A DNA stretch of 64,000 nt, from NCBI GenBank assembly GCA_937906455.1, contig CALCYT010000027.1, positions 1 through 64,000 of the forward strand, written 5' to 3'. This DNA comes from an uncultured Bacteroidales bacterium (lineage in GTDB: Bacteria; Bacteroidota; Bacteroidia; Bacteroidales; F082). This document shows positions 43,633 to 52,378 of the stretch, piece by piece. The notes under the pieces were generated by a model. It had not been told where the DNA came from. It ran no database searches and saw only the letters and a program-made list of their open reading frames with translations. Position numbers and translations under genes: made by a program. Position 1 is the stretch's first letter; the number at the start of each line of letters is the position of its first letter.

Positions 43633-45528
43633 ATGAGCGAATTAGAAAACACCGTCAACGAAGAAATCCAGAATGTTGAGGAAGTTCAGAACGTTGAGCA
43701 GCCACAGGCTGAGGTGAAGAAAGAAACCAAGAGAGAGAAACCCGTTCCATCAGATGATTTCGACTGGAGCAGCGACGCCAAGAAACACGACAGCTATCAA
43801 GCTGAGGACCGCGCCCGCATGGAGGCCATGTACGAAAAGACCATGAGTCAGATCGGCGACCACGAGGTTATCGAGGGCACAGTCGTGGCGAAGACCACAC
43901 GCGAAGTCGTCGTCAACATCGGATTCAAGTCAGATGGTGTTATCCCGATTTCAGAATTCCGTCACAACCCTGACCTCAAAGTCGGTGACAAAATCGAAGT
44001 CTATGTTGAGAACCAGGAAGGCGTCAACGGACAGCTCGTCCTCTCGCACAAGAAAGCGCGTCTCCTCAAGTCATGGGACCGCGTCAACGAGGCTTACGAC
44101 AACCAGGAAATCGTCCGCGGCTTCGTCAAGAGCCGCACAAAAGGCGGCTTGATAGTCGATGTGTTCGGCATCGAGGCATTCTTGCCGGGCTCACAAATCG
44201 ATGTCAAGCCTATCCGCGACTACGACGTGTTTGTCAACAGCACAATGGAGTTCAAGGTCGTGAAAATCAACCACGAATACAAGAATGTCGTAGTGTCGCA
44301 CAAGGCACTCATCGAAGACGAGATCGAGCAGCAGAAGGCCGAAATCATCAGCAAGCTTGAGAAAGGCCAGGTGCTCGAAGGCGTCGTCAAGAACATCACC
44401 AACTACGGCGTGTTCATCGACCTCGGCGGTGTTGACGGTCTTATCCACATCACCGACCTCTCATGGGGCCGCATCAACGATCCTAAGGAAATCGTCCAAC
44501 TCGACCAGCAAATCAAGGTCGTTATCCTCGACTTCGACGACAGCAAGAAACGCATCGCCCTCGGTCTCAAGCAGCTCACCCCACATCCATGGGATGCTCT
44601 CGACCCGAACCTCAAAGTCGGTGACGTCGTCAAGGGTAAGGTCGTGGTGCTCGCCGACTACGGCGCATTCATCGAGATCGCCCCAGGCGTTGAAGGTCTC
44701 ATCCATGTCTCAGAGATGTCATGGTCACAGCACCTCCGCACAGCCCAGGACTTCCTGAAGATTGGCGACGAGGTGGAAGCCAAGATACTCACCCTCGACC
44801 GCGAGGAGCGCAAGATGAGCCTCGGCATGAAGCAGCTCGTCCCGGATCCGTGGGAGAACATCTCGGAGCGTTATCCGAAAGGCTCGAAACACACCGCCAC
44901 AGTGCGCAACTTCACCAACTTCGGCATCTTCGTCGAGCTTGAGGAAGGCGTTGACGGCATGATTCACATCTCCGACCTCAGCTGGTCGAAGAAAATCAAA
45001 CATCCGGCAGAGTTCACAAAGATTGGCGACAAGATTGACGTCGTCGTCCTCGATGTTGACCAGGACATTCGCCGTTTGAGTCTCGGCCACAAGCAGCTTG
45101 AGGAGAACCCGTGGGATGTGTTTGAGAGCATCTTCACAGTAGGTTCAATCCAGCAAGGCACAATCATCAGTGCCGGCGACAAAGGCGTGGTGGTGTCGTT
45201 GCCATACGGCGTTGAGGGTTTCTGCCCGAACCGTCATCTGAAGAAAGAAGACGGCACAACAGCTAAGGTTGACGAGACATTGGATTTCAAGGTCATCGAG
45301 TTCTCGAAAGAAAACAAGAAGATCATCCTCAGCCACTCGCGCATCTGGGAAGACAAGCAGAACGCCGCGGCAGAGGCTGAATCAGCTGAAAAAGAAAAGG
45401 CTGCCAAGAACACCAAGCGCGCCGTGAAGCAGATCAACGACAACGTTGAGCGCACAACTCTCGGCGACCTCGATGTCCTCGCTACGCTGAAAGAGAACCT
45501 CGAGAAAGAGGAAAAAGGCGGAAAGTGA
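43633..45528 (+). CDS. rpsA: 30S ribosomal protein S1
   Basis: The 631-residue protein has an acidic N-terminal extension and six S1 RNA-binding repeats. Repeats are marked by G-x-V-x-x-x-x-x-F/Y-G-V/A-F-I/V units such as NYGVFIDLGGVDGLIHI, DYGAFIEIAPGVEGLIHV and NFGIFVELEEGVDGMIHI. It recruits mRNA to the 30S subunit; in Bacteroidetes it matters because Shine-Dalgarno sequences are rare. The long leader may allow autogenous control. Codon use is strongly biased, as expected for high expression. Confidence 0.97.
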   Translation: MSELENTVNEEIQNVEEVQNVEQPQAEVKKETKREKPVPSDDFDWSSDAKKHDSYQAEDRARMEAMYEKTMSQIGDHEVIEGTVVAKTTREVVVNIGFKSDGVIPISEFRHNPDLKVGDKIEVYVENQEGVNGQLVLSHKKARLLKSWDRVNEAYDNQEIVRGFVKSRTKGGLIVDVFGIEAFLPGSQIDVKPIRDYDVFVNSTMEFKVVKINHEYKNVVVSHKALIEDEIEQQKAEIISKLEKGQVLEGVVKNITNYGVFIDLGGVDGLIHITDLSWGRINDPKEIVQLDQQIKVVILDFDDSKKRIALGLKQLTPHPWDALDPNLKVGDVVKGKVVVLADYGAFIEIAPGVEGLIHVSEMSWSQHLRTAQDFLKIGDEVEAKILTLDREERKMSLGMKQLVPDPWENISERYPKGSKHTATVRNFTNFGIFVELEEGVDGMIHISDLSWSKKIKHPAEFTKIGDKIDVVVLDVDQDIRRLSLGHKQLEENPWDVFESIFTVGSIQQGTIISAGDKGVVVSLPYGVEGFCPNRHLKKEDGTTAKVDETLDFKVIEFSKENKKIILSHSRIWEDKQNAAAEAESAEKEKAAKNTKRAVKQINDNVERTTLGDLDVLATLKENLEKEEKGGK

Positions 45529-45570
45529 GCTATTAGCCATTAGCCATTAGCCATTAGTTATTAGTTATTA
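45529..45570. repeat. TTAGCCA/TTAGTTA heptamer array after rpsA
   Basis: Six units with period 7, beginning at the rpsA TGA and ending at the terminator stem. Confidence 0.85.
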
Positions 45571-45606
45571 GTCGGGGCGTTTCTGACGAAACGCCCCGAC
45601 TTTTTT
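45571..45606 (+). terminator. Intrinsic terminator of rpsA
   Basis: Perfect 13-bp stem (45571-45583 with 45588-45600), loop TGAC, then TTTTTT. Confidence 0.92.
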
Positions 45607-45689
45607 ATCAAAATAAGCATTATTGTAATTGTATTGGATATATTTTTACTTTTTTTATCCAATACAGATGTTTTATTGAATAATTTTTG

Positions 45690-45697
45690 TATTTTTG
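45690..45697 (+). promoter_or_regulatory. -7 promoter element (TATTTTTG) for the second DUF4143 ATPase
   Basis: The box overlaps an upstream in-frame ATG, so the start at 45719 is the usable one. Confidence 0.55.
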
Positions 45698-45718
45698 CAA
45701 TCGAAAACAATATCAGCA

Positions 45719-46963
45719 ATGAAGACAACCTTGTTAAACCAACGAAAAGAACGTGATGAATTGATGTCTCGCCCATATTTGTCACGGCACACCAAGTACA
45801 ATATCAACGAATTGCTTGACAGTAGGATAATCAAACTGATAACAGGCCCTCGGCGCGCAGGCAAATCCACAGAGGCTCTTTTGATTCTTAAAAACAGAAA
45901 ATTCGCTTATCTTAATTTTGATGATGCTGATTTGCTGAAAAAATGGGATGAGGCACTCGTGATGCGTATGCTCGATGAGGTCTATCCCTGTTATGAGTTT
46001 TTGCTGCTTGACGAGGTGCAGAACCTCGACAAATGGGATTTATGGGTCGGCAAGCTATATCGAAGAGGCAAAAATCTTATCATAACAGGTAGCAATGCCA
46101 ATATGCTGTCAAGTGAAATGGCCACTGTGCTGACAGGACGTTATATTCAAATAGAAATGCTGCCTTTTGGCTTACATGAAGTGTTTGAATGGAATCACTT
46201 GAATATCAATAATATAAAGGAAGAGGAGAAGACAAATACATCAGCTGTGTGCGATGATTATCTGCGAAATGGAGGTTATCCGGAAACAATGGCATCAAGG
46301 TATATCACACGAAGCTATTTGAGTACATTGTTTGATTCTATGATATTGAAAGACATAGTAAAACGGCACAATGTAAGAAACATCACCGATTTAAACAATT
46401 TAGCGATGTATATGCTTTCAAACTTCTGTAATCCGTTGAGCGCGAATGAGTTGGCTATTGAACTTGGTATATCAAGCACAAGTACGGCAAAAAAATTCAT
46501 GGATTATCTGCATGAGCCATATCTGTTTTACTATCTTTCAAGATACAACAACAAGCTAAAGCTCATGAAGAAAGCACCTCAAAAAGTGTATGTTGTTGAC
46601 AATGGATTTGTGGCAGCCAAGGCGTTCAGTCTCAGCGACAATCTTGGACGACTGCTTGAAAACCAAGTGTTTATCGAGCTTTTGCGCAGAGGTTATGACA
46701 CGGGAAAAACGATGTTTTACTATCGTTCGAGAAATAATAAAGAAGTCGATTTCGTATTGCGGAATGGGATTCATGTCGAATCATTGATTCAGGTTTGCTA
46801 TGATTTAAGCAGTCCCAAGACCGAAAAACGCGAGGTTAATGCGCTCATTGAGGGCGCAGAAGAACTGAATTGCCGCAATTTGCTGATTGTTACAAATAGC
46901 GACGAGCGCATGATTATGAACAACGGTTATACCATAAAGGTTTTGCCAGTAGTTAAGTTTTGA
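45719..46963 (+). CDS. AAA ATPase with C-terminal DUF4143 domain (second copy)
   Basis: The 414-residue protein has Walker A GPRRAGKSTEALL (about residues 43-55), Walker B FLLLDEVQN, a TGSNANMLSSEMATVLTGRY sensor segment and a DUF4143 domain (LLENQVFIELLRRG, then YYRSRNNKEVDFVL). It is only distantly similar to the copy at 26879. It stands alone after the rpsA terminator. Role unknown; some family members are found on mobile DNA. Confidence 0.88.
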   Translation: MKTTLLNQRKERDELMSRPYLSRHTKYNINELLDSRIIKLITGPRRAGKSTEALLILKNRKFAYLNFDDADLLKKWDEALVMRMLDEVYPCYEFLLLDEVQNLDKWDLWVGKLYRRGKNLIITGSNANMLSSEMATVLTGRYIQIEMLPFGLHEVFEWNHLNINNIKEEEKTNTSAVCDDYLRNGGYPETMASRYITRSYLSTLFDSMILKDIVKRHNVRNITDLNNLAMYMLSNFCNPLSANELAIELGISSTSTAKKFMDYLHEPYLFYYLSRYNNKLKLMKKAPQKVYVVDNGFVAAKAFSLSDNLGRLLENQVFIELLRRGYDTGKTMFYYRSRNNKEVDFVLRNGIHVESLIQVCYDLSSPKTEKREVNALIEGAEELNCRNLLIVTNSDERMIMNNGYTIKVLPVVKF

Positions 46964-46979
46964 TAGTTGACATTTTGTG

Positions 46980-47055
46980 AATCCCCATTCCTTTCAATAA
47001 GTTTTACAATGCTCTTTAGTTTTGATTCAAAATCGTGCACAAAGATATGGGAAAT
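46980..47055 (-). other. Orphan promoter and leader resembling those of the barnase-like genes
   Basis: On the minus strand a TATCTTTG box (47040-47047) is followed 26 nt later by AGCATTGTAAA (47003-47013), then ttattgaaagg. The same arrangement precedes the genes near 51744 and 58617. No gene follows here; the sequence runs into the end of the ATPase gene. The rest of 46964-47221 holds only heptamer repeats. Confidence 0.5.
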
Positions 47056-47155
47056 TTGGGCAAGAAGTGGTGTGAAAAGACCAACCGATGCAATCCGCTG
47101 GAACCCATGGGATTACAATTAAATAAAATAATATTACGGAAACGCAGATAAAAGT

Positions 47156-47222
47156 CGTTAGTCGTTAGTCGTTAGTCTTTAGAAACCTAACCCCTAAATA
47201 CTAAAGACTAAAGACTAAAGAC
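47156..47222. repeat. Inverted 7-bp-period arrays (GTTAGTC / GACTAAA) at the ferritin stop
   Basis: gtcgtta/gtcttta units at 47156-47180 and ctaaaga units at 47199-47222 are in opposite sense and can pair. The ferritin TAG stop is the last unit. Confidence 0.8.
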
Positions 47223-47731
47223 TACTTCAACGCCGATGCCTTATGATACTCACGTGCGCCTAACTCCTTGTCGAACATAAACATCCCGATGGAGTTGTCG
47301 CCAATCATCTTCACGGCCTCAAGGTTCTTGCCAGCCTCTTCCTCTTCCTCAACTTGCTCATCAATGAACCACACCATGCGGTTTACCGTCGCATAGTCTT
47401 TCTCCTCGACTGCTAACTTGTTGATGTTGTGTATCATAGCGGTCACTTTCTTCTCATGAGCGAGGGTGTCCTCAAAAGCCTCAACCGCCGATTTCCATTC
47501 AGTCTCGACCTTCGCGATAGGCTTCAAAATAACTCGCCAGCCGCGCGACTGCATGTATTTGTAAAGAATCATGGCGTGGTCCTGCTCCTCCTTGAACTGC
47601 ACCTCAAACCAGTTGGCGATGCCGTCCAAACCCTTCGCACGGAAACACGTTCCCATTGATAAATAAAGATATGCCGACCAAAGTTCAGCATTGATTTGCG
47701 CATTGATAGCGTCTTCGATTTTCTTTGCCAT
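47222..47731 (-). CDS. ftnA: Ferritin
   Basis: The 169-residue iron-storage protein forms a 24-subunit shell. Ferroxidase-centre residues are visible: Glu17 (NAELWSAYLYLSM), Glu50 and His53 (FKEEQDHA), Glu94 region (AHEKKVTA) and FIDEQVEEEEE. It oxidises and stores Fe(II) and protects anaerobes from oxygen stress. A TATCTTTG box at 47770-47777 lies upstream. The ATG at 47731 is preferred over a TTG 6 bp before it. Confidence 0.95.
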   Translation of the reverse strand: MAKKIEDAINAQINAELWSAYLYLSMGTCFRAKGLDGIANWFEVQFKEEQDHAMILYKYMQSRGWRVILKPIAKVETEWKSAVEAFEDTLAHEKKVTAMIHNINKLAVEEKDYATVNRMVWFIDEQVEEEEEAGKNLEAVKMIGDNSIGMFMFDKELGAREYHKASALK

Positions 47732-47840
47732 AGTCAAATTTTTTAAAGTTTTATCCGATTTTGATATTGCAAAGATACTGAATTTTTCTTGATTTTGTCA
47801 ATATTTTTAAAAATTATTTTTTCCCTAACGAAAAAATATA

Positions 47841-47848
47841 TAACTTTG
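47841..47848 (+). promoter_or_regulatory. -7 promoter element (TAACTTTG) for the DUF4301 gene
   Basis: TAnnTTTG match 21 bp before the ATG. Confidence 0.5.
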
Positions 47849-47869
47849 TAAGGATTAAATATTTGAATT

Positions 47870-49435
47870 ATGACAACGCTCACAACTGCCGACAAACAAC
47901 AACTCGAAACATTAGGAATCTCAGCCGAACAGGTTGATAATCAATTGGATCAATTCAAAACAGGATTCGCTTTCAGCGATTTACTTGCTCCTGCGACTAT
48001 TGGAAAAGGCATCGTCCGTTTCAACGAAAAAGAGGTTGAAGACCTGGTAAATCAGTTCGATGAGGACAAAAAATTTTATGACATCATCAAATTCGTGCCT
48101 GCTTCCGGTGCTGCGAGCCGTATGTTCAAAAACCTGTTCTCATTCGTGGAAGAATACAAGGACAAGGCGATTCCGGCCGATTTTCTGAAAAAGGAGAAGA
48201 TAAAACCCGATTCTGTAGAGAATTTCTTCCTCGGGATTCACGATTTCGCTTTCTTCAACGACTTGAAAAACATCCTTCAAGCCAAAGGCAAAGACATCGA
48301 GAAGATGTTGAAAGACAACGAGTTGGTTGAGATTGCGGAGACTTTGCTCAACGCCGACGGCATGAACTACGGCAGCCTCCCGAAGGGCTTGTTGAAGTTC
48401 CACAAATATGCCGACAGCACTCGTCTCGCGATGGAGGAGCATCTTGTGGAAGCCGCCGAATACAGCACCCACGATACCGGAAACGGCAAGACTGCCCAGC
48501 TGCATTTTACTGTCTCGCAAGAGCATCTTGATATTTTTAAGAAGATTGTGAATTATGTCGTTCCGAAATACGAGAAACAGTTCGGCATCAAGTACGAAAT
48601 CAGCTTCTCCGTGCAGAAGCCTTCCACCGACACCATCGCTGCGACAATGGACAACGAGCCTTTCCGCGACATGAATGGCAAGTTAGTGTTCCGTCCGGGC
48701 GGTCACGGGGCTTTGATACAGAACCTCAACGACTTACACAAGGAAATCATCTTCATAAAAAACATTGACAACGTAGTTCCCGACCATCTGAAGCCGACAA
48801 CATATAAATATAAAAAGGTGTTGGGAGGCTACCTCTTCCGCCTGCAACAGCAGCAGTTTGAGTATCTTGAGATGCTCAACGCCGGCGACGTCACCAACGA
48901 TGAAATTAATGAAATCGCCGCTTTCGCGAAAGACAAGCTGATGATTGACATCCCCGAGTTCTTCAGCACTTACAACGAAATCGAGAAGATAGACTTCCTT
49001 TACGGCGAGCTGGATCGCCCGATGCGTGTCTGCGGCATGGTGAGAAACGAGGGCGAACCTGGCGGAGGACCATATTTCATACGCAACAGCAGCGACGAGG
49101 TCTCGCTTCAAATCGTCGAGTCGTCGCAAATCGACCACAAAAACGAGAAACAGGAGGCGATATTCCGTTCCTCCACACATTTCAACCCCGTGGATTTGGT
49201 CTGCGCCACACAGGATTACAAAGGCCGTTCGTTCAACCTCCCCGACTACGTTGACCCCGAGACGGGTTTCATCTCGTTGAAGTCGAAAGACGGCCGCGAC
49301 CTTAAAGCCATGGAGCTGCCAGGCCTCTGGAACGGCGCGATGGCCGACTGGATCACTATCTTCGTCGAAGTCCCGATTCTGACGTTCAACCCGGTGAAGA
49401 CGGTCAATGACTTGCTGAGGGAGACGCATCAATAG
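47870..49435 (+). CDS. DUF4301 family protein
   Basis: The 521-residue product is a full-length DUF4301 protein, a family largely confined to Bacteroidetes. The segment FVPASGAASRMFK (about residues 74-86) resembles a nucleotidyltransferase sugar-nucleotide loop, and MRVCGMVRNEGEPGGGPYF is another strong block. The reaction is unknown. It is monocistronic, and a TTAGCCA array begins at its TAG stop. Confidence 0.9.
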   Translation: MTTLTTADKQQLETLGISAEQVDNQLDQFKTGFAFSDLLAPATIGKGIVRFNEKEVEDLVNQFDEDKKFYDIIKFVPASGAASRMFKNLFSFVEEYKDKAIPADFLKKEKIKPDSVENFFLGIHDFAFFNDLKNILQAKGKDIEKMLKDNELVEIAETLLNADGMNYGSLPKGLLKFHKYADSTRLAMEEHLVEAAEYSTHDTGNGKTAQLHFTVSQEHLDIFKKIVNYVVPKYEKQFGIKYEISFSVQKPSTDTIAATMDNEPFRDMNGKLVFRPGGHGALIQNLNDLHKEIIFIKNIDNVVPDHLKPTTYKYKKVLGGYLFRLQQQQFEYLEMLNAGDVTNDEINEIAAFAKDKLMIDIPEFFSTYNEIEKIDFLYGELDRPMRVCGMVRNEGEPGGGPYFIRNSSDEVSLQIVESSQIDHKNEKQEAIFRSSTHFNPVDLVCATQDYKGRSFNLPDYVDPETGFISLKSKDGRDLKAMELPGLWNGAMADWITIFVEVPILTFNPVKTVNDLLRETHQ

Positions 49436-49470
49436 CCGTTAGCCATTAGCTATTAGCCATTAGCCATTAG
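49433..49470. repeat. TTAGCCA heptamer array after the DUF4301 gene
   Basis: Five units beginning at the stop codon; followed by an inverted repeat of atgcattatcg/cgtaatgcat type at about 49482-49537. Confidence 0.85.
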
Positions 49471-49580
49471 TTTTTTTATAAAAATGCATTATCGTTGTGC
49501 AATTTTTTAAGATTTTTGCACTATCGTAATGCATTTTTGCTTTTTTTTGCAAAAAAATTTGTTTGTAAATAAAAATTATG

Positions 49581-49588
49581 TAATTTTG
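49581..49588 (+). promoter_or_regulatory. -7 promoter element (TAATTTTG) upstream of the rod-like RNA
   Basis: TAnnTTTG match with TTTGTTTG about 20 bp before it; it could drive the RNA candidate and possibly the lipoprotein genes beyond. Confidence 0.55.
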
Positions 49589-49649
49589 CGATACTAATTC
49601 ACGGAATAGTTACAAAAACAGTTTGCCTATGATATAAATGCGTAGTTTC

Positions 49650-49870
49650 TTGCACACACTATAAACATAATTTGGAGAAAGCGTTAGAAGCATAATCTTG
49701 AGTTCTCAAAAACTGGACATTTTTGAATATCAAGTCAAGAACAATGCCGACAACGCTCACGCGATTTAAGCGTGGGCTTTGTTCGATTAATTTGACTTGA
49801 TAGGTAGTCCAGAATCCTGAGAACTCAAATGAAGCGAAGGAGTACCACGTTTTTTCTGTGCGTTGCAAAT
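49650..49870 (+). ncRNA. Candidate long rod-like structured RNA (6S-like architecture)
   Basis: Nested perfect helices are seen: 49698-49708 with 49818-49828 (11 bp), 49713-49718 with 49807-49812 (6 bp) and 49728-49738 with 49792-49802 (11 bp). Further in are 49739-49744 with 49779-49784 (6 bp) and a terminal hairpin 49755-49762 with 49770-49777 (8 bp, one GT). A weaker outer pairing, ttgc/gcaa (49650-49653, 49865-49868), may close it. A long rod with internal loops resembles 6S RNA, but no conserved 6S sequence was checked. It could instead be a leader of the 49976 gene. Ends are approximate. Confidence 0.6.
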
Positions 49871-49975
49871 CATACAGTCAAAAAGGACTTTAAATTTTAC
49901 GGGTGCTCCAAAAGCAATTATTACTCAACAAATTATTAACAATTTGTCCATAAGGAGTGGACGTAAAATCAAAAG

Positions 49976-50524
49976 ATGAAAAAATTTTTTCAATTAACAT
50001 TAGTTTTCGCTGTAGCATTACTCGTAACTTCATGCGCAACAACACAAATCACACCAAAAGCCGTCAGTAATCTCAACAAAACTGTCACTATGAGCGAGCT
50101 TAACCTGACAAGCAATGATTATCAGATTATTAAGACCGAGACAGCAGAAGCAGTTGTCGTTTATGATGAAGGAGGCGTGTTGAATGCCAGTTTTAAGATT
50201 TCAGAAGTAAACAAAGAATTTACCTATGAGATGAAACAGACAAATAAATTTAAGTTTTGGCAGGCACCTGTTTTTGAACCATATTTCACAGGCATTTTAA
50301 AATACGGATTCTTGTCGAGCGACTATGACGAAAATGATATCATTTACAGTCCGTCATCTATTGCAAAAGGTCTTGCTACATATCGTTTAATCAACGCTGT
50401 CCAGGAGCAAGGTGCTGATGGCGTCATCGAGCCAATCACAACAATCAAAGTCGGAAACAACGGCAATAAAGTTGTTTACACAGCTACTATTTCGGCTAAA
50501 CTTGTGAAAATCAAAGCAAAATAA
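49976..50524 (+). CDS. Predicted lipoprotein of unknown function
   Basis: The 182-residue lipoprotein (lipobox LLVTSCATT, Cys at about residue 20) has a mixed beta-rich mature part, with GADGVIEPITTIKVGNNGNK near the end. This pattern resembles small outer-membrane lipoproteins whose fold ends in an exposed strand, but no family is assigned. It is followed 18 bp later by another lipoprotein gene, implying an operon. Upstream lies the rod-like RNA candidate. Confidence 0.72.
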   Translation: MKKFFQLTLVFAVALLVTSCATTQITPKAVSNLNKTVTMSELNLTSNDYQIIKTETAEAVVVYDEGGVLNASFKISEVNKEFTYEMKQTNKFKFWQAPVFEPYFTGILKYGFLSSDYDENDIIYSPSSIAKGLATYRLINAVQEQGADGVIEPITTIKVGNNGNKVVYTATISAKLVKIKAK

Positions 50525-50542
50525 TTATATCAGACTTCCATA

Positions 50543-51490
50543 ATGATAGCTATGAGAAAGTCGCATGTTTATTTAATCGCATTAGTTGCTTTCTTGTTAT
50601 GTTCGTGCGGCACGTCACAACAGGTGTCTTACACTCCGCCACAGCCCAAGACTGTAAATCTCACACTTTTGAAGAATGCGAGAAGCAATATGTTTTTGGC
50701 TATGAACTACGGCATACGTCTCAGTATTACTGACGACCGCGCAAACACCAACATTCTCAGGAAGTACGACGCGAGCGCGACATACATGCCGCAGGTGAAT
50801 GTCGCTCCCGAAGTCAGGGCTTTTGTTGACGAGAGCATGAGACTTTACATGAGAACAATGGGATTCAGCCTGAACGCCGATGCCGGCACTGATTACATCA
50901 TGCAGGTCAGCATCACCGACTTCAATGTCAGTTATCTGTCAGGCACAGGATGGAGCGGAACGGTAAGGATGAACGTCGAGGTTTATGACCAAAACAGGAA
51001 CCTTGTCTATCCCAACGTTCCTGTTGCAGGCAGAGCAAACATTGTAGGTCTCAGCAACGACTGGGACTTGGCGTCAGTCGCAATAAACACCGCCTATAAC
51101 AATGCTTTGGAAGACATCGACTGGGACAGGATAGCTTTCTTCCTCAGCAGTTCTCATACTTCAAAAAAGAACGACGATAGTGTTCTTGAGATGTCGGTCA
51201 TCAGATGGTACATCACATCTGCTCCGCAAGGTGCCGACGTTTACTGGAGGGTCGTATCTTCGACACCTGAGGTCAAGAACACAAATCAGAACTTCTTAGG
51301 TTCAACCCCATACGAATCGACGGAGACGTTAGATATAAAAGGGTTGAATAAGAATAACTTAGGTAACGTTCAAATTGAAATCTCATGTGAGAAAAGCGGC
51401 TATGTGACGCAAAAGAAACGCTTCAATCTTCAGCAAGTCATCGACCAGAAAGAAGTTTCCACGAAGATGAACTTGGTGAAAGAGGAATAA
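50543..51490 (+). CDS. Lipoprotein with YajG-like N-terminal part and PEGA-like C-terminal domain
   Basis: The 315-residue lipoprotein (lipobox LLCSCGTSQ) has an N-terminal domain with LSITDDRANTN and YIMQVSITDFNVSY, a pattern like YajG-type lipoproteins. A C-terminal PEGA-like domain follows (YITSAPQGADVYWR, then NFLGSTPYESTETLDI and EISCEKSGYVTQKKR). PEGA domains bind surface or peptidoglycan-related partners. Both assignments are by pattern. It is second in an operon that ends in a terminator at 51525. The start could also be the ATG at 50552. Confidence 0.72.
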   Translation: MIAMRKSHVYLIALVAFLLCSCGTSQQVSYTPPQPKTVNLTLLKNARSNMFLAMNYGIRLSITDDRANTNILRKYDASATYMPQVNVAPEVRAFVDESMRLYMRTMGFSLNADAGTDYIMQVSITDFNVSYLSGTGWSGTVRMNVEVYDQNRNLVYPNVPVAGRANIVGLSNDWDLASVAINTAYNNALEDIDWDRIAFFLSSSHTSKKNDDSVLEMSVIRWYITSAPQGADVYWRVVSSTPEVKNTNQNFLGSTPYESTETLDIKGLNKNNLGNVQIEISCEKSGYVTQKKRFNLQQVIDQKEVSTKMNLVKEE

Positions 51491-51524
51491 CATGATTTTA
51501 ATTTTTATTTAACGTAATTTCGTG

Positions 51525-51556
51525 AGGGTGGCCAATAGTCTTGGTCACCCTTTTAT
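51525..51556 (+). terminator. Intrinsic terminator of the lipoprotein operon
   Basis: Nine-bp stem (51525-51533 with 51543-51551, one GT pair), then TTTTATTT. Confidence 0.8.
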
Positions 51557-51610
51557 TTGTAGTGAGATAATTACCAATTTAATTATTTTGCCAAATCCAA
51601 AAATCTTTTG

Positions 51611-51618
51611 TACTTTTG
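51611..51618 (+). promoter_or_regulatory. -7 promoter element (TACTTTTG) with conserved leader motif
   Basis: TAnnTTTG match followed 26 nt later by AGCATCGTAAA (51645-51655), an arrangement found at two other loci in the window. Confidence 0.55.
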
Positions 51619-51743
51619 CCCCAGTTATTGAACCATAACTAAAAAGCATCGTAAAACAAAATAAAAAATTGGATGGGAAGTTCGCAGGATTGCGAAAGGA
51701 ATTTTTATTGTGTAAAAAAATTAAAAGGACTGATGCTAATATT

Positions 51744-52184
51744 ATGAAAAATGTAATTACAACTATTGAAATCGGAAAATTTGGACCTATTTATAGACAA
51801 TTTGTCAGAAAACCAAAAGAAGCAATAAAACATCTCCGTAAGATGCAAAACGGAGAATGTACAGAAGCGCTTTATCGTGATGATATCGGATTCATTGACA
51901 TAGTTTGGGGAGAAATAACCGATCCTATAAAGCATAAAGGATACGGATTAGCGCACATAATTGACAAACATGAATTAGAAATCAATCGTTTAGGTTTCTG
52001 TATAGAAGATTTCATTCCAATCGTAGTCCAGTTCGGAGATTTCAATCTTAAAAAGTCTGACAGTCAGAAAAAAGTATTTGAAAGCAAGGGATTCCGATTT
52101 GTAATAGCATTACAAAAAGAGCCGCAAGGAATAACAAAAAAGTGGCTTCTTACAGCATTTGACATAATAAAAAGACCGAAGTAA
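51744..52184 (+). CDS. Small protein, possibly barnase/EndoU/colicin E5-like nuclease
   Basis: The 146-residue product has the pattern GFIDIVWGEITDPIKHKGYG, LAHIIDKHELE and KWLLTAFDIIKRPK. An early Trp-Gly, then a GxGLxHIxxKH block and a C-terminal T/R-containing strand are features of phage-type barnase-EndoU-ColicinE5 (PBECR) nucleases. The fold assignment is inference. An in-frame ATG at 51669 would add 25 basic residues. The stop codon lies in the loop of the terminator of an RNA on the other strand. AT-rich, likely acquired. Confidence 0.6.
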   Translation: MKNVITTIEIGKFGPIYRQFVRKPKEAIKHLRKMQNGECTEALYRDDIGFIDIVWGEITDPIKHKGYGLAHIIDKHELEINRLGFCIEDFIPIVVQFGDFNLKKSDSQKKVFESKGFRFVIALQKEPQGITKKWLLTAFDIIKRPK

Positions 52185-52195
52185 ACCTCGGTCTT
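52168..52195 (-). terminator. Terminator of the small RNA downstream of rplT
   Basis: Stem aagaccgagg/acttcggtctt (52172-52195) with a T-rich tract after it on the minus strand. The same DNA encodes the last codons and stop of the convergent 51744 gene. Confidence 0.8.
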
Positions 52196-52264
52196 ATACG
52201 TTCGTCACTGTCAAAAACATCGACGCTGACAGTCTTCGTTACCTGCGCTGTATGGTAAAACGAC
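52168..52264 (-). ncRNA. Candidate small RNA downstream of rplT (Bacteroidales-1-like)
   Basis: On the minus strand a TATTTTTG box (52269-52276) follows the rplT terminator. About 95 nt later comes a strong terminator. Between them a hairpin actgtca/tgacagt lies at about 52205-52235. Bacteroidales-1 RNAs are described as lying downstream of the L20 gene, bounded by this promoter type and a terminator. Position and bounds match; I could not compare the sequence with the family model. Confidence 0.6.
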
Positions 52265-52268
52265 AATG

Positions 52269-52276
52269 CAAAAATA
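52269..52276 (-). promoter_or_regulatory. -7 promoter element (TATTTTTG) for the small RNA
   Basis: TAnnTTTG match with TTGACAAAA about 20 bp upstream. Confidence 0.6.
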
Positions 52277-52327
52277 CAAATAATTTTATATTTTGTCAAG
52301 TGATTTTTAATAAATTTTCAAAATATT

Positions 52328-52357
52328 AAAAAAGCCCGCCTTCGGCGGGCTTTTTTT
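52328..52357 (-). terminator. Terminator of the thrS-infC-rpmI-rplT operon
   Basis: gcccgcc (52334-52340), loop ttc, ggcgggc (52344-52350), flanked by A and T tracts; works on the minus strand after rplT. Confidence 0.9.
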
Positions 52358-52378
52358 ACCACTCATTCTTTGAAAACA

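Noticed and set aside
49590..49880. tmRNA or RNase P RNA.
   Set aside because: No tag-peptide frame with a terminal ALAA and no conserved RNase P core sequence could be found; the fold is a simple rod.
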